A DNA stretch of 38,089 nucleotides from Bacteroidota bacterium. Its GTDB lineage: Bacteria > Bacteroidota > Bacteroidia > Chitinophagales > Chitinophagaceae. The DNA is taken from NCBI GenBank assembly GCA_028875875.1, contig JAGWUV010000035.1:1-38089 (forward strand), read 5' to 3'. A program made the position numbers and the translations under genes. This document shows positions 33,095-38,089 of the stretch, piece after piece; the first letter of the stretch is position 1; the number at the start of each line of letters is the position of its first letter. The notes beneath the pieces were generated by a model. The model was not told the DNA's origin. It was given only the letters and a program-made list of their open reading frames with translations, and did not search any database.

Positions 33095-34255
33095 ATGTTG
33101 TTCGGAATTGATATACTAATACAGCAAAATCCATCTTGGAAGCAAAGCAGGATAGGGTTAGTCACCAATCATGCCGCCACCACCTGTCAACTCATACCTT
33201 CACGAAAAGCTTTGCTAGAAAAGGGTTTCAACATTATAAAACTATTTTCACCGGAACATGGATTGGATAGTAAAGGAGCCGATGGTGCTAAAATGAAAGA
33301 CGGAAGTGATCCTCTAACGCAATTGCCCATAATCAGTTTATATAATGAAAAGTTGGCCCCTAATGAAGAAGATCTAAAAGACGTAGACCTCATTTTATTC
33401 GATATACCCGATATCGGCTGCCGTTACTACACTTATTTATGGACGATGACCCACGTACTTGAAGCTTGTGCACTTCATAAAAAACCGTTGATTATTCTCG
33501 ACCGCCCCAATCCTCTTTCGGGAAATATGGCGTTGGCAGAAGGTCCGTTCCTCGATGAAAAAAACTGTGCTTCTTTTATCGGAAGATGGAATATTCCCCT
33601 GCGCCACAGCTGCACGTTGGGAGAACTGGCACTCTATTTCAATACCACAAAAAATGTCGGAGCTACCCTTGACGTGATTACCTGCAAAGATTGGAAAAGA
33701 CAAGATTTTCAACCAGACTGGGGAATATCGTTTGTGCCCACTTCACCGGCTATGCAACATTTTAATGCTGCCTTGCTTTATCCCGGTTTGGGATTACTTG
33801 AAGCAACGAATATAAGTGAAGGAAGGGGAACAACAAAGCCCTTTTCATTTGCAGGTGCTCCATGGATGGAACCAAAAAAACTTCTTCTGCTATTAGAACA
33901 AGACAAAACGGTTGCAGTAAAGGAAAAAGAGTTGATGCCGGCAGAAAGCAAATATGCCTATACAAATTGTCAAGGCATTGAATTTTATGTATTGCAGCCT
34001 GAAAACTTCAATCCCGTTTTGTACGGACTACGGTTCATCAAACTCGTAAAAGAGCTGCACCCGGAGCATTTCAGCTGGAATACATATCCCACACATGTAA
34101 ATCCTACGGGCAAGGATCATTTAGACAAACTATTAGGCAAAGCCAACAGCGAAGCATTATTCGAGATGCCTTATGATGAATTTGTGAAGCACATAAAATC
34201 TATCACAACAGTTACCAACTGGCAAGAACACATCAGTCCGTTTTTATTGTATTAG
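33095..34255 (+). CDS. DUF1343 / NamZ-like exo-muramidase
   Basis: This encodes 386 residues of the DUF1343 family, whose studied members (NamZ) remove terminal N-acetylmuramic acid from peptidoglycan fragments. Family landmarks are IGLVTNHAATT near the N-terminus, FSPEHGLDSKGADG, SLYNEKLAPNEEDL, FDIPDIGCRYYTY and LDRPNPLSG. Most Bacteroidota relatives are exported, but this one begins MLFGIDILIQQ directly at the domain and has no signal peptide, so a cytoplasmic location and a recycling role look more likely. Its 3' end overlaps the convergent tcdA gene by 23 bases. Confidence 0.88.
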   Translation: MLFGIDILIQQNPSWKQSRIGLVTNHAATTCQLIPSRKALLEKGFNIIKLFSPEHGLDSKGADGAKMKDGSDPLTQLPIISLYNEKLAPNEEDLKDVDLILFDIPDIGCRYYTYLWTMTHVLEACALHKKPLIILDRPNPLSGNMALAEGPFLDEKNCASFIGRWNIPLRHSCTLGELALYFNTTKNVGATLDVITCKDWKRQDFQPDWGISFVPTSPAMQHFNAALLYPGLGLLEATNISEGRGTTKPFSFAGAPWMEPKKLLLLLEQDKTVAVKEKELMPAESKYAYTNCQGIEFYVLQPENFNPVLYGLRFIKLVKELHPEHFSWNTYPTHVNPTGKDHLDKLLGKANSEALFEMPYDEFVKHIKSITTVTNWQEHISPFLLY

Positions 34256-34988
34256 CCAATACAACTTCTTCTCCCATCAATTCACGGATCACAACGCTGG
34301 CAGCCACGCATCCAAAAACCGCAGGCATATAACTGATTGTTCCTATCAAAGACTTTTTGGGAAATGCTTTCTCTGTAACGATAATGCGGCCCTGATCTAC
34401 CGGTTCTGCACTGAACACCACTTTCACACCTCCTCTTATGCCAAGGGTCTTCAATCTTTTTCTTACATATTTGGCCAGATTACACTCATAGGTTTTGCTG
34501 ATATCGGTAACCATTACTCTCGAAGGATCGATCTTTCCCCCAGCCCCAAGTGAGCTAACAATAGGTATCTTTTTCTCCACACAGCTACGGATAAAAAAAA
34601 CCTTTGACGACAAAGTATCGATACAATCCACTGCATAATCAAACTGCCCGCTATCAAGTAATTCCCGGGTGATCTCCTCTTTAATATAGATCTTTTTCAC
34701 AGTCAGTTCTAAAGCTGGGTTTATATCCAGCAAACGTTGCGCCAGTACTTCTGCTTTAGGTTGCCCGGCAGTAGAATGCAGGGCAGGTATCTGCCTGTTG
34801 CAATTACTCAGATCAACTACATCAGCATCAACAATGGTCATTTTTCCTATACCTGACCGGGCTATCATTTCCGCACAAATACCACCAACACCACCCAAGC
34901 CAACTACCAGCACATTTTTACCCATGAGTTGTGTTACTTTTTCTTCTCCTAACAACAACTCCGTTCTGCTCATCCAATAAGGCACCAT
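34233..34988 (-). CDS. tcdA: tRNA threonylcarbamoyladenosine dehydratase
   Basis: This encodes 251 residues of the E1-like ThiF/MoeB superfamily. Motifs are VVGLGGVGGICAEMIARSGI (nucleotide-binding), VDADVVDLSNCNRQ, and IDTLSSKVFFIRSCVEKKIP, then SSLGAGGKIDPSRV. The C-terminal region matches TcdA (CsdL), which uses ATP to cyclise t6A37 to ct6A37. The absence of C-terminal ThiF/MoeB zinc cysteines and of a sulfur-carrier neighbour supports TcdA. Together with Sua5 and MtaB it is the third enzyme in this window that makes or alters the t6A base. Confidence 0.9.
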   Translation of the reverse strand: MVPYWMSRTELLLGEEKVTQLMGKNVLVVGLGGVGGICAEMIARSGIGKMTIVDADVVDLSNCNRQIPALHSTAGQPKAEVLAQRLLDINPALELTVKKIYIKEEITRELLDSGQFDYAVDCIDTLSSKVFFIRSCVEKKIPIVSSLGAGGKIDPSRVMVTDISKTYECNLAKYVRKRLKTLGIRGGVKVVFSAEPVDQGRIIVTEKAFPKKSLIGTISYMPAVFGCVAASVVIRELMGEEVVLANTIKTD

Positions 34989-34997
34989 ATTTTAGTT

Positions 34998-35020
34998 ATG
35001 AATTATGATTGATACGTTAT
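34998..35020 (+). repeat. Dispersed 23-bp intergenic repeat, copy B
   Basis: This matches 11454-11476 at 20 of 23 positions and lies in the gap between tcdA and the Ycf48-like gene. It may be a decayed member of a short intergenic repeat family. Confidence 0.5.
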
Positions 35021-35087
35021 GTTTATAAACCCTAACCTAAGATTTCATGTTTTCTTAGTTAGTTTTAACTGCAAAAATGTAGTTCTC

Positions 35088-36089
35088 ATGCGTTATCTGA
35101 AAATCTTTTCTTTATTTCTTTTGATCACAGTTACCGGAAAGGCACAAAACATTGCACTACTTGCCTCTAACAAAACAGTTTCACTACGTGGCTTAAGTGT
35201 GGTGACAGACCAAGTATTGTGGGCCAGTGGCAGTAATGGCATGGTGGCCAAAAGTACTGATGGCGGGAAATCTTTTCAATGGATGCAGGTAAGCAATTTT
35301 GAGAAAAGAGATTTCAGGGATATTGAAGCATTCGACAGCAATACAGCCATCATTATGGCTGCGGCGGAACCTGCTTTGATCTTAAAAACGAGAAATGGCG
35401 GAAAGAGTTGGTATAAAGTTTTTGAAGACAGTACTCAAGGAATGTTTTTGGATGCGATGGACTTTCACGGCGATGATGGCGTGGTGATAGGTGATCCGAT
35501 AAACCAGCATGTATTTGAAGCCTACACCACTGATGCGGGGGAACACTGGAAAATAATTATTCCGAAAGATTCCGTAGCAAAGGGAGAAGCTTTTTTTGCC
35601 GCCAGCGGAACCAATGCAAAGCTCTTAGGCATAGACAATCAGAACCCGGCAATACTGTTTGTTTCAGGAGGAACGCTGTCGAGATTTTTTTTCAATGAAT
35701 ACGCCTCTGTTCTTCCGTTGATGCAGGGAAAAGAGAGTGCAGGCGCCAATTCTATCGCTATTCATCCTTTCAATAAAAATATTTACGTGGTGGGCGGAGA
35801 TTTTTCGAAAGATACGGTTTCACAGATGAATGCCTGCTATTCTACCGATAAAGGAAGAACATGGCAACAACCTGTAACGCCACCGCATGGATACCGTTCC
35901 TGTGTTATCTATCTTTCTGCCGAAACGTTACTAACATGCGGTACCAGTGGAGTTGATATAAGCTATGATGGAGGCAGGAACTGGCAGCTTATTTCAACAG
36001 AAAGTTTTCATGTGGCACAAAAAGCAAAAAAAGGAAACACTGTTTTTATGGCAGGAAGCAAAGGCAAAATTGCAGTACTACATTTTTGA
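35088..36089 (+). CDS. Exported Ycf48/BNR-repeat beta-propeller protein
   Basis: This encodes 333 residues from ATG 35088 (MRYLKIFSLFLLITVTGKAQ, a signal peptide); an upstream ATG at 35019 would hide the signal. The mature part repeats the BNR/Asp-box pattern: KSTDGGKSFQWMQ, KTRNGGKSWYKV, YSTDKGRTWQQP and SYDGGRNWQLI, as in the Ycf48-like seven-bladed propellers often called photosystem assembly proteins. In non-photosynthetic bacteria this name is only a fold label. The protein is probably periplasmic or surface-exposed. Its ligand is unknown. Confidence 0.87.
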   Translation: MRYLKIFSLFLLITVTGKAQNIALLASNKTVSLRGLSVVTDQVLWASGSNGMVAKSTDGGKSFQWMQVSNFEKRDFRDIEAFDSNTAIIMAAAEPALILKTRNGGKSWYKVFEDSTQGMFLDAMDFHGDDGVVIGDPINQHVFEAYTTDAGEHWKIIIPKDSVAKGEAFFAASGTNAKLLGIDNQNPAILFVSGGTLSRFFFNEYASVLPLMQGKESAGANSIAIHPFNKNIYVVGGDFSKDTVSQMNACYSTDKGRTWQQPVTPPHGYRSCVIYLSAETLLTCGTSGVDISYDGGRNWQLISTESFHVAQKAKKGNTVFMAGSKGKIAVLHF

Positions 36090-36167
36090 AAAAAAATCTC
36101 CTAACCAATTAAACCCTGCAGAAAAACATTGGTCTTATTTCTGTTTTTATGCAGCAGGGTTAAAATT

Positions 36168-36203
36168 TGGCACCTTCTTTTTCAAGAGGTGCCATTATTT
36201 TTT
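36168..36203 (+). terminator. Bidirectional intrinsic terminator
   Basis: TGGCACCT (36168-36175) pairs perfectly with AGGTGCCA (36187-36194) and is followed by TTATTTTTT. An outer weaker stem, AACCCTGC near 36113 with GCAGGGTT near 36154, precedes it. It ends the Ycf48-like transcript; the T run encodes the stop of the convergent DUF486 gene. Confidence 0.75.
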
Positions 36204-36524
36204 AAAGGCAAAATATACGGCCCCCAGAATAAGCATAAAACTTACGAGGTAGTTCCAACGAAGCGGCTCTTTCAAATAAAGTACTGCAAAAAAAGAAAAG
36301 ATGATAAGTGTAATCACTTCCTGTGTAACCTTTAGCTGGAAACCATTCCAGCCACTTGCATATCCTGTTCTGTTGGCAGGTACCGTTAAACAGTATTCAA
36401 AAAAAGCGATCCCCCAACTGATCACAATCGCTTTCCATAAAGGCAATCCCTTTTCTTTCAGATGCCAATACCAGGCGAAAGTCATAAAAACGTTAGAGCA
36501 GATCAGTAATCCTATAGTTTTCAT
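36195..36524 (-). CDS. DUF486 / DMT-family small membrane protein
   Basis: This encodes 109 residues with four hydrophobic segments, at about 3-20, 28-47, 65-84 and 89-106. This is the DUF486 fold related to the drug/metabolite transporter superfamily. Recognisable parts are FMTFAWYWHLK near the N-terminus, WGIAFFEYCLTVPANR in the second segment, and LRWNYLVSFMLILGAVYFAF at the end. The physiological substrate, if any, is unknown. The gene ends at the shared terminator with the Ycf48-like gene. Confidence 0.87.
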   Translation of the reverse strand: MKTIGLLICSNVFMTFAWYWHLKEKGLPLWKAIVISWGIAFFEYCLTVPANRTGYASGWNGFQLKVTQEVITLIIFSFFAVLYLKEPLRWNYLVSFMLILGAVYFAFKK

Positions 36525-36638
36525 TCCACTGTTTTAAATCATTTGCAATCTACAGCAACAATCTTACATTTGAATAGGCGATTGACAGTTTGCCATTTGA
36601 AACAAAAACAGCATGAATCTTGTTTAAATGAAGAAGAC

Positions 36639-36648
36639 AGGAGGTGAT
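36639..36648 (+). promoter_or_regulatory. Unusually strong Shine-Dalgarno sequence
   Basis: AGGAGGTGAT is fully complementary to the conserved 16S rRNA 3' tail. With AGGAGG ending five bases before ATG 36650, spacing is ideal. Other genes in the window lack such a site, as is normal for Bacteroidota, so this one stands out and also fixes the start codon at 36650. Confidence 0.75.
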
Positions 36649-36649
36649 T

Positions 36650-36940
36650 ATGAAAAAGTTTCAGGCAATTATAAAGTTTACGATGGACGAAGATTTCATG
36701 TCGTTCGTACCACCCCACCGCACCTATATCAATTACCTGATCAATAAAGGCGTTATAGAAACTTACGCGGTGAGCATGGAATCGCAAACATGCTGGATTA
36801 CGTTAAATGCGGAAAGCAAAACAGAGGTCGATACCTATCTTGCGAAAACTCCTTTATACAAATACTGGACCTACGAGATTGAAGAACTGTTTGTGTACGA
36901 CAGCCAGCAGTACCGTTTACCCGCTCTTCAGTACAACTAA
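36650..36940 (+). CDS. Small YciI/muconolactone-isomerase-like protein
   Basis: This encodes 96 residues from ATG 36650, chosen by the perfect Shine-Dalgarno sequence; a GTG at 36644 lies within that site. The pattern of strand, helix, strand, strand, helix, strand (FQAIIKFTMDEDFMSFVPPH, then INYLINKGVIETYAVSMES and CWITLNAESKTEVDTYLAKT) suggests a dimeric ferredoxin-like (Dabb/YciI) fold. The end, LYKYWTYEIEELFVYDSQ, is aromatic-rich. I do not recognise a specific enzyme. It is 65 bases ahead of the kinase-like gene and may be co-transcribed with it. Confidence 0.7.
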   Translation: MKKFQAIIKFTMDEDFMSFVPPHRTYINYLINKGVIETYAVSMESQTCWITLNAESKTEVDTYLAKTPLYKYWTYEIEELFVYDSQQYRLPALQYN

Positions 36941-37004
36941 ATATTTTCATAACCCCATTAGCGTTTGATTGTATATTTAAAGCTCAAATGCTAAGGCGGT
37001 AAAC

Positions 37005-37865
37005 ATGAACCATACGCAGCTGCTTGAAAGATGCCGTGAAATTTTACGGGTTCCCATCCTGCATACCCAGGTTATTTCAAAGGGAATGGAACAAACTGTT
37101 CTTAGTGTTACAACAGCTTCACAACAATTCATTGCCAAAGCATCTCAACAAAAAGAAACGATTTTCAGGGAAGTGATGGCATGTACTTTACTCAACAAAA
37201 AAATACCGCTGCCTCAGATTGTTTTTGCAGATGAAGAAATGCTGATCGAAAATTTTATTGAAGGGGAAGACCTGGATACACTTTCACTCTCAGATGAGGA
37301 ACAACAACGAACTTATATTGATGCAGGCAGGATACTTTACAGCATCCACCAGCAATCAGCAGAAGGATTTGGCGTTATTATGACGAATGGGAAAGGCAAA
37401 CACAATAACCTTAAAAACTTTTCTTTTTACAACGAAAGAAACCTTGCACGTTTAAGAAAAAAGTATTTATCAGGATCAGAGATTAAGCGTTTTGAACGAT
37501 ACGTTGAAAAAAATGACCACTACTTTAACAATACGCAATCTGTATTACTACATTACGATTTTGTTGACAGCAACATCAGGTACAACAATCAACAAATTTC
37601 GGGAATCATAGATTTTGGGGATCTTTCAGGTGGCTGCCCAGCTTTGGATTTCGCCTGGATATACATTTATTACTATGGTAATAAAAAATGGGATTATATA
37701 CTGCAAGGTTATAATGAACCAATTGATATAGAAGAAACCAGGTTCTTTGCCGCCTGCAACCTTATCTATTTTATTTTAAACGACGGCGACCCAAAAAAAG
37801 TTCAGCATAAACTGGATATGCTGAACGAAATAGTGCAATACAAATCTTTTTTCGGGTTATTTTGA
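37005..37865 (+). CDS. APH-fold phosphotransferase
   Basis: This encodes 286 residues with the aminoglycoside phosphotransferase/choline kinase fold. The N-lobe includes FIAKASQQKETIFREVMAC, with the ATP-lysine. The catalytic loop is HYDFVDSNI (H-x-D-x4-N), and the metal-binding segment GIIDFGDLSGGCPALDFAW. The substrate may be a small hydroxylated molecule or sugar; nothing in the context points to antibiotic resistance. The stop lies nine bases inside the 3' end of the converging gene at the window edge, so their coding ends overlap. Confidence 0.85.
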   Translation: MNHTQLLERCREILRVPILHTQVISKGMEQTVLSVTTASQQFIAKASQQKETIFREVMACTLLNKKIPLPQIVFADEEMLIENFIEGEDLDTLSLSDEEQQRTYIDAGRILYSIHQQSAEGFGVIMTNGKGKHNNLKNFSFYNERNLARLRKKYLSGSEIKRFERYVEKNDHYFNNTQSVLLHYDFVDSNIRYNNQQISGIIDFGDLSGGCPALDFAWIYIYYYGNKKWDYILQGYNEPIDIEETRFFAACNLIYFILNDGDPKKVQHKLDMLNEIVQYKSFFGLF

Positions 37866-38089
37866 TGGTGCGTTCTCAGCAGTTTTAACTTCTATTTTTT
37901 CCACCACAACAAGATCAGCCACATCTACATTCATAGGCAATACACCGATCTGAACGATAGCCCTTTTGCCTCTTATTTCTTTCACCTCTCCCACCTGGTA
38001 ATTTTTTCTCAGTTTTACCAAAGTACCCACCTGTATATCCGCTTTAACTTCCTTGAATTTAGACTCAACTTTCTTTGCCAGTTTATTCA
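37857..38089 (-). CDS. Probable MutS2, C-terminal part (partial)
   Basis: Reading the minus strand from the window edge gives about 76 codons ending in TAA at 37859-37857. The segment VGTLVKLRKNYQVGEVKEIR and the following KRAIVQIGVLPMNVDVADLV form the small KOW-like barrel seen near the end of MutS2. MutS2 binds branched DNA or collided ribosomes. No Smr nuclease domain follows; the protein ends shortly after VVVEKIEVKTAENAPSK. Identification rests on this short part only, so other KOW-containing proteins remain possible. The remainder lies beyond the window. Confidence 0.6.
   Translation of the reverse strand, partial: NKLAKKVESKFKEVKADIQVGTLVKLRKNYQVGEVKEIRGKRAIVQIGVLPMNVDVADLVVVEKIEVKTAENAPSK

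Noticed and set aside
36644-36649. GTG start at 36644 for the small YciI-like protein
   Set aside because: The GTG is part of the AGGAGGTGAT ribosome-binding site; ATG 36650 has ideal spacing.
37005-37865. Aminoglycoside resistance gene
   Set aside because: The APH fold is shared by many kinases of small molecules, and no resistance-gene context or close family match is visible.
1-38089. CRISPR array, rRNA operon or intact insertion sequence
   Set aside because: No regularly spaced repeats, no rRNA sequence and no intact transposase were seen on either strand.

Overview
The window reads as chromosomal DNA of a Bacteroidota, most likely a Chitinophagaceae-type organism. The evidence is repeated TAnnTTTG-like -7 elements just ahead of genes, start codons almost never preceded by a Shine-Dalgarno sequence, and a gene set typical of that group (DUF4199, parE / DUF1835 / parC, an inactive dihydroorotase homologue, DUF1343, a Ycf48-like exported protein). 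The family-level assignment is an inference.

Left accessory part (1-5030). This stretch is gene-poor and AT-rich except for the GC-rich first 230 bases. It holds two copies of a structured repeat that each end in a terminator-like hairpin. Next come single-gene cassettes (a two-helix membrane protein, a broken gene, a 73-residue membrane protein, a lipoprotein proline iminopeptidase) separated by attC-like palindromes or half-sites. Last is a 5'-truncated serine recombinase that abuts and reads into the 3' end of a tRNA-Pro(GGG) gene. This looks like the remains of mobile DNA at a tRNA target.

Core part (5113-38089). A degenerate dihydroorotase, a DUF4199 protein and a GT2 glycosyltransferase lead into a surface-glycan block: a GT4, then hddA, gmhA, hddC and gmhB, a full set for GDP-D-glycero-alpha-D-manno-heptose. 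After an exported protein of unknown function and lepA (with a long, foldable leader) come a second GT4 and a Wzx-like flippase on the minus strand. Then follow a Kir potassium channel translationally coupled to a Sua5-type t6A synthase, and mtaB, which further modifies t6A. A cluster of RNA-binding proteins follows (an RRM protein, an unrecognised 85-residue protein and a cold-shock-domain protein). Next are a decayed esterase, a thiolase, an exported unknown, an SRPBCC protein, and parE-DUF1835-parC. The right end carries a YkgJ-type cysteine-cluster protein, a NamZ-like muramidase without a signal peptide, TcdA (a third t6A-related enzyme), a Ycf48-like protein, a DUF486 membrane protein, a small protein with an exceptionally strong Shine-Dalgarno sequence, an APH-fold kinase, and the C-terminal end of what is probably mutS2.

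Two themes recur. Three enzymes act on or make the t6A base of ANN-decoding tRNAs (Sua5, MtaB, TcdA). Enzymes for an activated heptose sit together with glycosyltransferases and a flippase, as expected for a surface glycan. No rRNA, CRISPR array or intact insertion sequence was seen.
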